Shown: positions 17,734 through 26,425, counted from the stretch's first letter. The stretch is DNA of 64,000 nucleotides from CAZYMI01 sp964648505 (GCA_964648505.1 CAZYMI010000005.1:1-64000); one strand, 5' to 3'. Notes: generated from the sequence alone by a model not told the origin. Translations and numbers: made by a program.

Positions 17734-18497
17734 CATTCACGCCGCCCGATCATACACATACAATAAACCCACCAGTTGTAATTTTGGTTGATCCACAGAT
17801 GCCAGAAAATATAGGGGCCTGTGCACGCGCAATGCTTAACTGCGGGCTTTATGAACTAAGACTTGTGCGCCCGCGGGATGACTGGCCCAATGAAAAAGCA
17901 GATGCTAATTCAGCTGGCGCACTTGAAGCTATGCCCCCTGTAAAAGTTTTTGAAACCCTTGAAGATGCAGCATCTGACATACAGACACTATACGCAACAA
18001 CAGCAAGGCTTCGCGATTTGGCTAAGCCTGTTTATACCCCTGCTGGTGCAGCTTCCGATGCCATCAAGCGCGGTTATAATGGTGAACAGATCGGGATTTT
18101 ATTTGGTGCAGAACGGTCTGGCCTGACGACAAAAGATGTTTCTCGCGCTGATGCTATTATCAATATCCCACTCAACAAAGATTTCTCATCTCTAAATTTA
18201 GCGCAAGCTGTTCTTTTGGTTGCTTATGAATGGCGGACTCTTTTTGAAAAAACACCGCCTTTATCTCTGCCAACAGGAAAAAGCCAAAAAGCAAGCTTGA
18301 GCATTCGCGAAAGCTTATATGAAAGGCTAATCGACGAGCTTTCTGTTCGCGGCTTCTTCAGAACGCCTGAAATGCGCCCTTCTGTTATTAAAAACATAAC
18401 AACCATGCTTAACCGCGCTGATCTGACTGAGCAGGAAGTTCAAACGCTTCACGGCATTCTCACCACTCTCACGGCTCCTGCAACAAATAAGTCTTAA
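17730..18497 (+). CDS. trmJ: tRNA (cytidine/uridine-2'-O-)-methyltransferase, TrmJ family
   Basis: A 255-residue SPOUT methyltransferase that methylates the ribose at position 32 of tRNA anticodon loops. Motifs in order are LVDPQMPENIGACARAM near residue 20, ILFGAERSGLTTKD near 128 and INIPLNKDFSSLNLAQAV near 150, the trefoil-knot SAM site. The C-terminal helical extension is typical of TrmJ rather than TrmH/L. Its start overlaps the cimA stop, so it depends on read-through of the cimA transcript. Confidence 0.92.
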   Translation: MTFTPPDHTHTINPPVVILVDPQMPENIGACARAMLNCGLYELRLVRPRDDWPNEKADANSAGALEAMPPVKVFETLEDAASDIQTLYATTARLRDLAKPVYTPAGAASDAIKRGYNGEQIGILFGAERSGLTTKDVSRADAIINIPLNKDFSSLNLAQAVLLVAYEWRTLFEKTPPLSLPTGKSQKASLSIRESLYERLIDELSVRGFFRTPEMRPSVIKNITTMLNRADLTEQEVQTLHGILTTLTAPATNKS

Positions 18498-18512
18498 AAA
18501 TGTTGGACAAAC

Positions 18513-18555
18513 GGGCACTTTGCCCCTATAAAACCCTTGAATCGGGGTTGCCCCG
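18513..18555 (+). promoter_or_regulatory. Tandem hairpins in the leader of the deoxyhypusine synthase-like gene
   Basis: Two short GC-rich hairpins, gggca-ctt-tgccc (18513-18525) and cgggg-ttg-ccccg (18543-18555), lie between trmJ and the GGAGG ribosome site. The second competes with an alternative pairing of aaccc (18532-18536) with ggggtt (18544-18549). This could be a regulatory leader. The evidence is pairing only. Confidence 0.3.
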
Positions 18556-18583
18556 TAAACCCCCGCTTTTGGAGGCTTAAACA

Positions 18584-19639
18584 ATGACCGCAACAGCTAA
18601 AAAACCACCCGCAAACACAAAAGCAGATTTGCTGGATATTCCGGTTGAACATATCGATATTAAATCATTCGATGCACGCCCGATTATTGATGCCATGAAA
18701 AAAATGTCCTTTACATCACGCGATACCGGACGCGCGGCTGAAATTTACAACATGATGCTTAACGATAAAGACTGTTCCGTTGTGCTTACACTTGCTGGAT
18801 CAACATCAGCAGGCGGATGCATGGATTTGTATGCTGATCTGGTTAAACACAATATGGTTGATTGCATTGTAGCCACTGGTGCATCAATTGTAGATATGGA
18901 TTTTTTCGAAGGCTTAGGTTTTAAACACTATCAGGCAAAATCAACTGTCGATGATCGTGATTTACGCGGTTTGTATATCGACCGTATTTACGACACGTAT
19001 ATTGATGAAGAAGAACTGCAAAATACAGATCATACGATTTTTGAAATTGCACAAGGCCTAGAACGCCGTCCCTATTCATCCCGCGAATTCATCCGTGAGA
19101 TGGGTAAATATTTAGTCAAGCATGGTAAAAAAGAAAACTCACTAGTCAAATTAGCCTATGAGCATGATGTGCCAATTTTCTGCCCTGCTTTTACAGACAG
19201 CTCCGCAGGTTTTGGCTTGGTGCTGCATCAGGTAAAAAACCCCGGCAATTACATGAGCATCGATTCCGTAGCCGATTTTCGCGAATTGACCGAGCTTAAA
19301 ATCAAATCAGGTACAACAGGCTTGATGATGATCGGCGGCGGTGTTCCTAAAAACTTCACACAAGATACCGTTGTTTGCGCTGAAATTTTAGGGCATGAAA
19401 ATGTTGAAATGCACAAATATGCTGTGCAAATCACCGTCGCTGATGTGCGCGATGGCGCCTGTTCATCATCAACCCTTAAAGAAGCCTGTTCATGGGGCAA
19501 GGTTGATGTAACGTTTGAACAAATGGTTTTTGCTGAAGCAACATCTGTCATGCCACTTATTGCATCCGATGCGTATCATCGCGGCGCTTGGAAAACCCGT
19601 AAAAAATGGGCGCTCGCTAAACATTTTGAAAAAAAGTAA
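18584..19639 (+). CDS. Deoxyhypusine synthase-like protein
   Basis: A 351-residue member of the deoxyhypusine synthase family. It keeps the NAD-binding pieces LTLAGSTSAGG near residue 70 and VATGASIVDMD near 95, the PAFTDSSAGFGL segment near 205, and the catalytic lysine context EACSWGKVDV near 305. Bacteria lack eIF5A, so the substrate is not that of the eukaryotic enzyme. Bacterial homologues have been proposed to make homospermidine or spermidine-like polyamines by aminobutyl transfer. Facing agmatine deiminase and N-carbamoylputrescine amidase supports a polyamine role. GGAGG lies 9 bases upstream of the ATG. A strong terminator follows. Confidence 0.88.
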   Translation: MTATAKKPPANTKADLLDIPVEHIDIKSFDARPIIDAMKKMSFTSRDTGRAAEIYNMMLNDKDCSVVLTLAGSTSAGGCMDLYADLVKHNMVDCIVATGASIVDMDFFEGLGFKHYQAKSTVDDRDLRGLYIDRIYDTYIDEEELQNTDHTIFEIAQGLERRPYSSREFIREMGKYLVKHGKKENSLVKLAYEHDVPIFCPAFTDSSAGFGLVLHQVKNPGNYMSIDSVADFRELTELKIKSGTTGLMMIGGGVPKNFTQDTVVCAEILGHENVEMHKYAVQITVADVRDGACSSSTLKEACSWGKVDVTFEQMVFAEATSVMPLIASDAYHRGAWKTRKKWALAKHFEKK

Positions 19640-19653
19640 ATCACACGACCTTC

Positions 19654-19691
19654 GGGGACATGAAAAGCGTAGCCTTCATGTCCCCTTTTTT
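19654..19691. terminator. Strong bidirectional terminator between DHS-like gene and aguA
   Basis: An 11-bp perfect stem (ggggacatgaa/ttcatgtcccc) with a 10-base loop and a T6 run follows the DHS-like gene. The T run also supplies part of the aguA stop codon (TAA on the minus strand), so the opposing gene ends inside the terminator. Confidence 0.88.
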
Positions 19692-20733
19692 ATGACTGCG
19701 GTTCCTGCTGCGTCAGGCAGTGAATGGTGCCTAGGCCCAATATCAAATCACGACAGTAAATCGGCATAATGTCGTGCTTTGGAAAACATTCAGCCAGCAC
19801 GTTTAACGCCACACGGTCTTGCGGATCGTTAAACACAGGCACCAGCACGGAAGCATTTGTAATCAGAAAATTGGCGTAAGATGCGGGCAGCCCCTCTCCT
19901 TCGAATTCCACGGGCGCGGGCATAGGCAGGTCTACAATGGTCAGCTGTTTGCCGCGTTCATCGCGCGCTTTTTTTAGACGTTTATAATTATCTTCCAATA
20001 CTTTGAAATTCTGCCCGCCTTTACGGTCGCGCACCGTGACGATTGTCGTTGGGTTCACAAACCGCGCTATATCATCAATGTGACCGTGCGTATCATCATC
20101 TTTAATACCCTTATCCAACCAGATGGTGTTTGTGATACCAAGTGTGTCGTAAAACACCATTTCATAGTCATCACGCGTCATGCCTTTATTGCGGCACTGA
20201 GTGCTTGATAGCAAACATTCTTCGGTTGTCAGCAAACTGCCCTTACCATTCACATCTATTGCGCCGCCTTCAAGTACAATCTGGCTGCCTGTAATCCAAA
20301 ATGGTTTAATCAACGGCTTTTTTGTGAATTTGGATAATGCTTCCGGTATTTTGTTATCACGTTGCCAGTTCGTATATTTTGCCCACGCATTAAAACGCCA
20401 GTCAATCATTGCACTTTTGCCTGTTTCAACTTCTTCGACAAAAATAGGACCGCAATCACGCATCCAGCCGCGATTGGTGGGGGCAATCAAAAAATCAATT
20501 TTTTTGAGATCTACGCCCCCTTGTTTTAAATATTTTCGGGCCTCTTTTTCAGCAGCTTTGTTTGTACACACAAGCCCCAAACGCTCGCCCATTGTAATGC
20601 CGCGCGCCATTTCAACAAACACCCAGGGAATAGGCGAAAATTTACCCGGCCAATCAGCCTTATGGTGTGGCCATGCAAGCCATGTACGCTTATGCTTTTC
20701 CCATTCAGCGGGCATGCGGAAACTATGTGTCAT
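19690..20733 (-). CDS. aguA: Agmatine deiminase
   Basis: A 347-residue guanidine-modifying enzyme that converts agmatine to N-carbamoylputrescine and ammonia. Signature pieces are PAEWEKHKRTWLAWPH at the N-terminus, GWMRDCGP near residue 95, the acidic/His pair in DDDTHGHIDDIARF near 215, and the catalytic cysteine in GTIHCLTQQEP at the C-terminus. Length is normal. It follows aguB by 3 bases, forming a putrescine-synthesis operon. Confidence 0.95.
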   Translation of the reverse strand: MTHSFRMPAEWEKHKRTWLAWPHHKADWPGKFSPIPWVFVEMARGITMGERLGLVCTNKAAEKEARKYLKQGGVDLKKIDFLIAPTNRGWMRDCGPIFVEEVETGKSAMIDWRFNAWAKYTNWQRDNKIPEALSKFTKKPLIKPFWITGSQIVLEGGAIDVNGKGSLLTTEECLLSSTQCRNKGMTRDDYEMVFYDTLGITNTIWLDKGIKDDDTHGHIDDIARFVNPTTIVTVRDRKGGQNFKVLEDNYKRLKKARDERGKQLTIVDLPMPAPVEFEGEGLPASYANFLITNASVLVPVFNDPQDRVALNVLAECFPKHDIMPIYCRDLILGLGTIHCLTQQEPQS

Positions 20734-20736
20734 GAT

Positions 20737-21630
20737 CTATGCTTTCGGATGTTTTGTAATATCGCCATAGTAATCAATGCGGCGATCCCGCAGATGAGGC
20801 CAATGCTGACGGGCTGTTTCAACAATTTTTGGATCAACTGTCATGGTTAGAATTTCTTCCTTATCTCTTGATGCTTTCGCTATAAAGGCACCGTAGGGGT
20901 CTGCCATAAATGACTCGCCAAAAAATTCAATTCCTTCTGTACCCTTCTCATCTTCAAAGCCAATGCGGTTTACAGAGGCAACATACAAACGATTGGCAAT
21001 CGCATGGCTACGTTGAATAGTTTGCCACTGGTCAATCTGTACTTCGCCCCACTGGGCTTTTTCGGCTGGATGCCAGCCAATTGCTGTGGGATAAAAAATA
21101 ACATCTGCGCCTTGCAAAGCCGTTAACCTCGCCGCTTCCGGAAACCACTGGTCCCAGCATATCAAAACGCCAATCCGGCCATATTTCGTATCAAAATTTT
21201 TAAAGCCCAGATCACCTGGCGTGAAATAAAATTTCTCGTAGTATAGCGGATCATCAGGGATATGCATTTTACGATACATACCTAAATAAGTACCATCCGC
21301 ATCAATCACTGCTGTTGTATTATGATACATGCCCGCCACGCGGCGCTCGAACAGCGATGCTACAATCACCATGTTTGTTTCTTTAGCGATTTTCAATAGA
21401 AGGTCTGTTGATGGGCCCGGAACTGGTTCGGCCAGATCAAATTTATCGTAATCTTCCGTTTGGCAAAAATAATGCGATAAAAATAATTCAGGCAGGCAAG
21501 CGACCTGTACACCCTGCTTCGCTGCATCTCTGAGCTTCTCAATAGATTTATCCATATTTGCAGACGGATTTTTGCTCATCTGCATCTGAATAATACCCAC
21601 CTTAAACGGGGCCTTTTTTGTGTACGCCAT
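20737..21630 (-). CDS. aguB: N-carbamoylputrescine amidase
   Basis: A 297-residue nitrilase-superfamily enzyme that hydrolyses N-carbamoylputrescine to putrescine, CO2 and ammonia. The Glu-Lys-Cys triad is visible in CLPELFLSHYF, RKMHIPDDP and VLICWDQWFPE. The ATG is preferred over an upstream TTG because GAGGAGA lies 6 bases before it. It is first in the aguB-aguA operon. Confidence 0.95.
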   Translation of the reverse strand: MAYTKKAPFKVGIIQMQMSKNPSANMDKSIEKLRDAAKQGVQVACLPELFLSHYFCQTEDYDKFDLAEPVPGPSTDLLLKIAKETNMVIVASLFERRVAGMYHNTTAVIDADGTYLGMYRKMHIPDDPLYYEKFYFTPGDLGFKNFDTKYGRIGVLICWDQWFPEAARLTALQGADVIFYPTAIGWHPAEKAQWGEVQIDQWQTIQRSHAIANRLYVASVNRIGFEDEKGTEGIEFFGESFMADPYGAFIAKASRDKEEILTMTVDPKIVETARQHWPHLRDRRIDYYGDITKHPKA

Positions 21631-21710
21631 TAGCAATCTCCTCGCTTCAAGACTGTTTAAAGAAAACAGCAGGCAGAATCAAGGAAACATCATGATTAAA
21701 GGCTTGTGGG

Positions 21711-22154
21711 TCAGATTTTGGGCGCAACAACAAAAGGACGGGCCCCTTTAGGGAGAACACCAAGCATGTGGCTTAAATTATCGCGTATATCTGCTGCCTG
21801 TTCATACCCTTCAATTTCTCGGCTATCCAAGGCACGCAAAATATAGGCAATTTCATTTCTGCCCTTGAATGCCATCAAAAAACACCCCCCTGCGTCATCA
21901 CAAGCGCTTTGCAAGGGGATCTGACAAATATTACCACACGTTAATTCAGGTTTTTGAGCTACAAGTCTTTGCGGCGTAAAGGGCGTTTCAAGTGTAAATG
22001 TTACAATGGGGGCATCTTGTGTTCCAGTCGCATTAACATGCACCAAGCTAAATTCGCTGCCTTCAAACAAAAGGCGCACGCACGAATCCAGTGACTCTTT
22101 ATTACGTGCAAAATCTGCAAACTGGTAAAGCAATGGTGTGCGATCAAACCACAT
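21711..22154 (-). CDS. Hypothetical protein, possible paralogue of its upstream neighbour
   Basis: A 147-residue cytosolic protein that I do not recognise. It contains three cysteines in a TCGNICQIPLQSACDDAGGC stretch near residue 72, then a helical EIAYILRALDSREIEGYEQ segment. AGGTG lies 7 bases before the ATG. It follows another small hypothetical by 10 bases. The order strand-rich half, then R/L-rich helix, then Ala-rich helix is shared by both, suggesting distant paralogy. Confidence 0.6.
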   Translation of the reverse strand: MWFDRTPLLYQFADFARNKESLDSCVRLLFEGSEFSLVHVNATGTQDAPIVTFTLETPFTPQRLVAQKPELTCGNICQIPLQSACDDAGGCFLMAFKGRNEIAYILRALDSREIEGYEQAADIRDNLSHMLGVLPKGARPFVVAPKI

Positions 22155-22164
22155 GTTTTAGCAC

Positions 22165-22533
22165 CTAATGAAGCCTAGGCATGCAACCCGGCGCGCGCGG
22201 GTAACCACAAAGCCTACTTTCAATAAAACTATTAATAGCTTCTGCTGTAGGGGCTTGTGAACGAATTAAAAAATCTCTCAGCCACAAAACTTCGCCAAGG
22301 CCATAAAAGGTAACGTTGACGTAAGTTTGCCCATTATGTTCGTTAAAATCGATACCCATGGAATCTTTATAATCATTGATGCATAAAGGCGAACTGGGGA
22401 ATTTTGTTTGGAACGTAACGCCGATAAAATCACCCGGAGCGTCCGTGTGGCATATAGGACCCATGATAAAATCATCATCATGGATAATAAAATCTTTCAA
22501 AAAACGAGCCCTGTCCTCATTATCGTTAAGCAT
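22165..22533 (-). CDS. Hypothetical protein
   Basis: A 122-residue acidic protein that I do not recognise. The N-terminus is charged (NDNEDRARFLKDF). The middle is strand-rich, with YVNVTFYGLGEVLWLRDFL near residue 80. The C-terminus contains SRLCGYPRAPGCMPRLH with two cysteines. AGGGA lies 9 bases before the ATG. It is probably cotranscribed with the next minus-strand hypothetical. Confidence 0.6.
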   Translation of the reverse strand: MLNDNEDRARFLKDFIIHDDDFIMGPICHTDAPGDFIGVTFQTKFPSSPLCINDYKDSMGIDFNEHNGQTYVNVTFYGLGEVLWLRDFLIRSQAPTAEAINSFIESRLCGYPRAPGCMPRLH

Positions 22534-22590
22534 TTTTATAAATTCCCTGTTTTTCTTTTACCATATTTAAAAAAATTTAAAATTTCAAAT

Positions 22591-22614
22591 AAAAAAACCC
22601 CGCTTCATGCGGGG
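22591..22614 (-). terminator. Rho-independent terminator of rpsD
   Basis: On the minus strand a ccccgc/gcgggg stem with an ATGAA loop runs into T7, 27 bases beyond the rpsD stop codon. Confidence 0.88.
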
Positions 22615-22640
22615 CTTTAATAAAGGGATATAAATACTTG

Positions 22641-23258
22641 TTAGCGTGAATAAAATTCAACTACAAGCTGAGGCGCCATTTGAACTGGGAACGGTACATC
22701 CTCAAGTTTTGGGGTACGCAGGTATGTTGCTTTAAACTTTTCTGGTTCGGCTGAAATATATTCAGGAATATCACGCTCAGCCATTTCTTTAGCTTGCAAT
22801 ACCATTGGGATATTGCGTGATCTTTCCTTAATTTCAACAACATCACCTTCTTTGACCATGTAGCTTGGAATATTTACAGGCTTGCCATTAACTGTAACAT
22901 GGCAATGGCTAACAAGCTGACGCGCCGCAAAAACTGTTGGAACAAATTTTGCGCGGTAGCACACTGCGTCAAGCCGGCTTTCAAGAAGGCCGATTAAATT
23001 TTGGCCTGTATCGCCCCGCATACGTGATGCTTCATGGAAATAGCTGCGGAACTGGCGCTCGCCAATATTGCCGTAGTACCCTTTAATTTTTTGTTTTGCC
23101 ATCAGCTGCGTGCCATAATCCGTTGGCTTCCCGCGCTGTGCGCCGTGCTGGCCTGGGCCAGTTTGACGGACATTATATGGTGATTTAGGACGACCCCAAA
23201 GATTGCAACCCAATCTCCGGTCAATTTTATGTTTAACGTTGTCGCGTTTGCCGCTCAT
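22641..23258 (-). CDS. rpsD: 30S ribosomal protein S4
   Basis: A 205-residue primary-binding ribosomal protein that nucleates 16S rRNA 5'-domain assembly. The start MSGKRDNVKHKIDRRLG has AAGGAA nearby and gives the normal S4 length. The open frame 18 codons upstream is not used. The S4 domain carries ESRLDAVCYRAKFVPT and ARQLVSHCHVTVNG. It is a monocistronic unit with its own promoter and terminator, as is common for rpsD in alphaproteobacteria. Confidence 0.97.
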   Translation of the reverse strand: MSGKRDNVKHKIDRRLGCNLWGRPKSPYNVRQTGPGQHGAQRGKPTDYGTQLMAKQKIKGYYGNIGERQFRSYFHEASRMRGDTGQNLIGLLESRLDAVCYRAKFVPTVFAARQLVSHCHVTVNGKPVNIPSYMVKEGDVVEIKERSRNIPMVLQAKEMAERDIPEYISAEPEKFKATYLRTPKLEDVPFPVQMAPQLVVEFYSR

Positions 23259-23362
23259 GGTTTTTTCCTTGTTTTTGTTGTCCCGATATCCAAAATGTCT
23301 TGAATCAGGCACAAAGGCCCCTTCAAGGAACTTCTACTGAAGCTCTTTTCGGGAATGCCCGT

Positions 23363-23390
23363 GTTATAAGGGGTCTAGAAAAAATGTCAA
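23363..23390 (-). promoter_or_regulatory. Strong candidate sigma-70 promoter of rpsD
   Basis: TTGACA and TATAAC are separated by 16 bases on the minus strand, predicting a leader of about 100 bases before rpsD. The leader could carry S4 autoregulation, but no known S4 pseudoknot is recognised in it. Confidence 0.65.
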
Positions 23391-23408
23391 GAAATCTTAA
23401 AATTTACA

Positions 23409-23437
23409 TTGTGCGTTTTTTGCATATCTGATATGAT
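23409..23437 (+). promoter_or_regulatory. Candidate promoter for the 71-residue protein gene
   Basis: TTGTGC and TATGAT are spaced by 17 bases, 40 bases upstream of the small gene's ATG and back to back with the rpsD promoter. Confidence 0.45.
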
Positions 23438-23476
23438 TTATACATATAAGTCAATTCTTATACACACGGTAACACC

Positions 23477-23692
23477 ATGCCCGCCTTGCGCAGAACAGAA
23501 CCCGCCTTTGATATACTTCCCCAGGTGAAGGATATGAGCCTGAGCGAGCTTTTAGAACACCACAACCGTCTATCAACAGAATTGTTCTTTTTTCACAGGT
23601 CGATGGACCGGAAGTCGATCAAACTCATCGAAGAAGATTACGAAGAAGCTTTGGGAGAGCTTTATCGCCGCCGCAAAAACATATCTCACTAA
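23477..23692 (+). CDS. Small hypothetical protein
   Basis: A 71-residue soluble, mostly helical charged protein (LSELLEHHNRLSTELFFF, then an EEDYEEALGELYRRRKN helix). I do not recognise it. The start has only a weak ribosome site, but a reasonable promoter lies upstream. Its stop overlaps the convergent glycosyltransferase stop by four bases. It is probably a helical-hairpin protein. Confidence 0.55.
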   Translation: MPALRRTEPAFDILPQVKDMSLSELLEHHNRLSTELFFFHRSMDRKSIKLIEEDYEEALGELYRRRKNISH

Positions 23693-24909
23693 ATTTTTTG
23701 ATCTGTTTTGATCGAATCTAAAATTTTCCCAGCCAGCATATCCGCCTGACGTAATGGATCAAACTTTTTGATTTTTGATGCAAATTCCTTAGCATGATCC
23801 TTAAAACGTTGGTCGTTTAATAAAGCTGCTATTCTATTTTCAATTTGTTCAAAAGGCATGCCTGCATGCGCCGTCAAACCTACCCCTGCCGCTTCAATTC
23901 TTTTTGCTGTCATCATCTGCTCAATATGATTAGGCAATACTAATTGCGGCACTGCTTTTAGTAAAAACTGCGCAAAAGTACTGCTGCCACCGTGCGTAAT
24001 ACAAAGGTCACATTCAGACGCTAATGCATCCAGCCTGATTGGCGTATCAAAAATACGAAAGCGTTCGGTTTCCAACTGCTTGATTTGCTTGGATGATATT
24101 TTAGGCGCAACCAAAATAACATCATGCGGCAAAACTTTCAGCGCTTGCAGGACTGGTGCAAATACAGGACGCCCAGGATAAAGATAAGCAAAAATACGTT
24201 TGTTTTTACGCCCTTCAGGCCAGAAGGTACTGCGGCCTTTGTCGCTTACAAAAAAAGGCCCTACATAAAAGCCCTTCTTACGCAAATGCATATAATGGTC
24301 AAGCTCAGGAAATGTCATCAGAAATTCTGCATCTGACTTTAAAATATCAGCAAGATTTTTAAACATAGGGCGTTTTAAAAGACGCTGCGCTGCATTCACA
24401 ACGCTTAGCACGCGCCATTCGCGCTTGGCCAGATCTTCCATATCCGGCCTCTCCCAAAAGCGCATAAAAGGCATGGGGCTTGATTGTGGCGGAAGCTCGT
24501 ATCCTGACCCCACGGAAATTGTTTTAAATACCCTGCCCTTGGATGCCAGCAAGGCCGTAGGCGCAGAATTTACAACAAGTATGTCTGGCTTAACACTATC
24601 ATAAAGCCCGTCCCATCCACGAATAAGGGCGGCAAGCTCTTCTTCATCTTCATAACCGCAATTCCTTATATCATCAGCATAAGTGATGACATGCCCGCTT
24701 TCAGCCGGACGAACTTTAGGTTTTACCCGCGCATAAGGGGCAGCCATAATGCGAATATTCGTATGCGCTAAAAGGCTGCCGGCACCGGCTAAATTCTGCA
24801 ATGCCAAAGTCACGTCACAACCACGATTTTGCAGCGCTTCTGCTATATGAAGCAAAGTGCCTACATGGCCGAAATTGTCACCAAGTTCCCAGGCCAGCAG
24901 CACACGCAT
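23689..24909 (-). CDS. Glycosyltransferase, UGT/MGT-like GT1 family
   Basis: A 406-residue GT-B fold enzyme. The N-terminal domain begins LAWELGDNFGHVGTLLHIAEAL. The donor-binding C-terminal domain shows CDLCITHGGSSTFAQFLLKAVPQLVLPNHIEQ, the HGG plus proline/glutamine signature of GT1 enzymes acting on lipids or small molecules. The acceptor is unknown. It abuts argH without a gap, so the two are cotranscribed, although no metabolic link is evident. Confidence 0.8.
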   Translation of the reverse strand: MRVLLAWELGDNFGHVGTLLHIAEALQNRGCDVTLALQNLAGAGSLLAHTNIRIMAAPYARVKPKVRPAESGHVITYADDIRNCGYEDEEELAALIRGWDGLYDSVKPDILVVNSAPTALLASKGRVFKTISVGSGYELPPQSSPMPFMRFWERPDMEDLAKREWRVLSVVNAAQRLLKRPMFKNLADILKSDAEFLMTFPELDHYMHLRKKGFYVGPFFVSDKGRSTFWPEGRKNKRIFAYLYPGRPVFAPVLQALKVLPHDVILVAPKISSKQIKQLETERFRIFDTPIRLDALASECDLCITHGGSSTFAQFLLKAVPQLVLPNHIEQMMTAKRIEAAGVGLTAHAGMPFEQIENRIAALLNDQRFKDHAKEFASKIKKFDPLRQADMLAGKILDSIKTDQKI

Positions 24910-26298
24910 CTATAAGGCCTTATCCAGCGCCGCCCGAAGTTCAATCATCTGCGCTTCAACAGCCTGTGGTGATGTGCCGCCATATGAATGACGCCTTGCG
25001 ACAACATTTTCAATTTTTATGGCTGTAAAAATATCATCCTCAAAAATGGAATTAAATTTTTTAAATTCATCAAGGCTCATATCATCAATCGTTTTGCCCG
25101 ATTGTACACAAGCCAAGACAATTTTTCCTGTCACTTCATGCGCCTGCCGAAATGGTAAGCCCTTAATGGCTAAATAATCAGCAACATCTGTAGCATTTAA
25201 GAAGCCCTCACGTGTTGCTTTTAACATCACATCTGGATTAATTTTGATTCCTTTCATCATTCCCGTTACATGAAACAATGATCTCTGAACTGTATCTACG
25301 CTATCAAATAAACATTCTTTATCTTCCTGAAAATCCTTATTATACGTTAGCGGAAGCCCCTTCAAAACCGTAAGCATTGTTACGAGCGCACCATAAACGC
25401 GGCCTGTTTTACCCCGTACAAGCTCAGCTAAATCCGCATTCTTTTTTTGCGGCATCATACTTGACCCCGTACAATAGGCATCAGGAAGCTTAATAAAGTT
25501 AAACTCGCTTGAAGTCCAAAGCACAATTTCCTCGCACAATCTTGAAAGATGCGCAGCAATAATAGCGTTAGTAGATAAAAGCTCGATAATATGGTCTCGA
25601 TTACTAACCGCGTCCATACTGTTTGGGTATGGAGCTTCAAAACCTAAGGCTTTCGCTGTTGCTAAGCGATCAATATCAAAAGTTGTGCCTGCAATAGCCC
25701 CTGCGCCAAGCGGGCTGAATCGTGCACCCTGCGCACAGTTTTTTAAACGCTCAATATCACGCAAAAACATCCAGCCATACGCCATCATATGATGGGCGAA
25801 TAAAACAGGCTGCGCACGCTGTAAATGCGTATAGCCGGGCATAATTACGTTTTTATGATCTTGCGCCAACGTCAAAAAAACTCTTACAAGTTCCTGTAAA
25901 AGTGCGCTCGTTTTTAAACAAGATGTGCGCACATAAATATGCATATCAAGGGCACTTTGATCGTTACGGCTTCTGGCTGTGTGCAGCTTGCCTGCTACCG
26001 CGCCAATTTTTTCAGTTAAAATACGTTCAATATTCAGATGAATATCTTCATCTGTTGCCCGAAACTCAACTTTCCCAGCTTGAATATCAACGAGAACATC
26101 TTGAAGACCGCGTATAATTTCGTTCGCTTCATTTTGAGAAATAATATTTTGTACGCCAAGCATATGGGCATGGGCAATCGAACCTTGAATATCAATTTCA
26201 GCTAAACGCTGATCAAAAGAAATAGAAGACCAGAAATTCTCAAGATCTGCGCTGGCTGACTGCTCAAACGCACCACCCCAGAGCTTTTTATAAGTCAT
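24910..26298 (-). CDS. argH: Argininosuccinate lyase
   Basis: A 462-residue fumarase/aspartase-superfamily enzyme that splits argininosuccinate to arginine and fumarate, the last step of arginine synthesis. It has the N-terminal KLWGGAFEQ, ARSRNDQSALD near residue 110, TCHLQ-type TGYTHLQRAQPV near 155, and the signature GSSMMPQKKN near 275 carrying the catalytic serine. Length is typical. It heads a two-gene unit with the glycosyltransferase. The tRNA-Ile2 gene lies 23 bases upstream. Confidence 0.97.
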   Translation of the reverse strand: MTYKKLWGGAFEQSASADLENFWSSISFDQRLAEIDIQGSIAHAHMLGVQNIISQNEANEIIRGLQDVLVDIQAGKVEFRATDEDIHLNIERILTEKIGAVAGKLHTARSRNDQSALDMHIYVRTSCLKTSALLQELVRVFLTLAQDHKNVIMPGYTHLQRAQPVLFAHHMMAYGWMFLRDIERLKNCAQGARFSPLGAGAIAGTTFDIDRLATAKALGFEAPYPNSMDAVSNRDHIIELLSTNAIIAAHLSRLCEEIVLWTSSEFNFIKLPDAYCTGSSMMPQKKNADLAELVRGKTGRVYGALVTMLTVLKGLPLTYNKDFQEDKECLFDSVDTVQRSLFHVTGMMKGIKINPDVMLKATREGFLNATDVADYLAIKGLPFRQAHEVTGKIVLACVQSGKTIDDMSLDEFKKFNSIFEDDIFTAIKIENVVARRHSYGGTSPQAVEAQMIELRAALDKAL

Positions 26299-26320
26299 AC
26301 AAACACCTAAAATATGAATA

Positions 26321-26397
26321 TGGTGGGCCCGGAGGGATTTGAACCCCCGACCAATCCGTTATGAGCGGACTGCTCTAAACCGCTGAGCTACAGGCCC
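26321..26397 (-). tRNA. tRNA-Ile2 (CAT anticodon, lysidine type)
   Basis: A complete cloverleaf with encoded CCA and anticodon loop CTCATAA. CAT could mean Met, but the acceptor stem (gggcctg/cgggccc) carries the C4-G69 and C5-G68 pairs that TilS uses to tell tRNA-Ile2 from tRNA-Met in E. coli, and the body resembles tRNA-Ile. It is therefore probably converted to k2CAU and reads AUA. An elongator tRNA-Met is the alternative. Confidence 0.8.
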
Positions 26398-26425
26398 TTT
26401 ATTTTTAAAAATCTGCCTTAAACTC

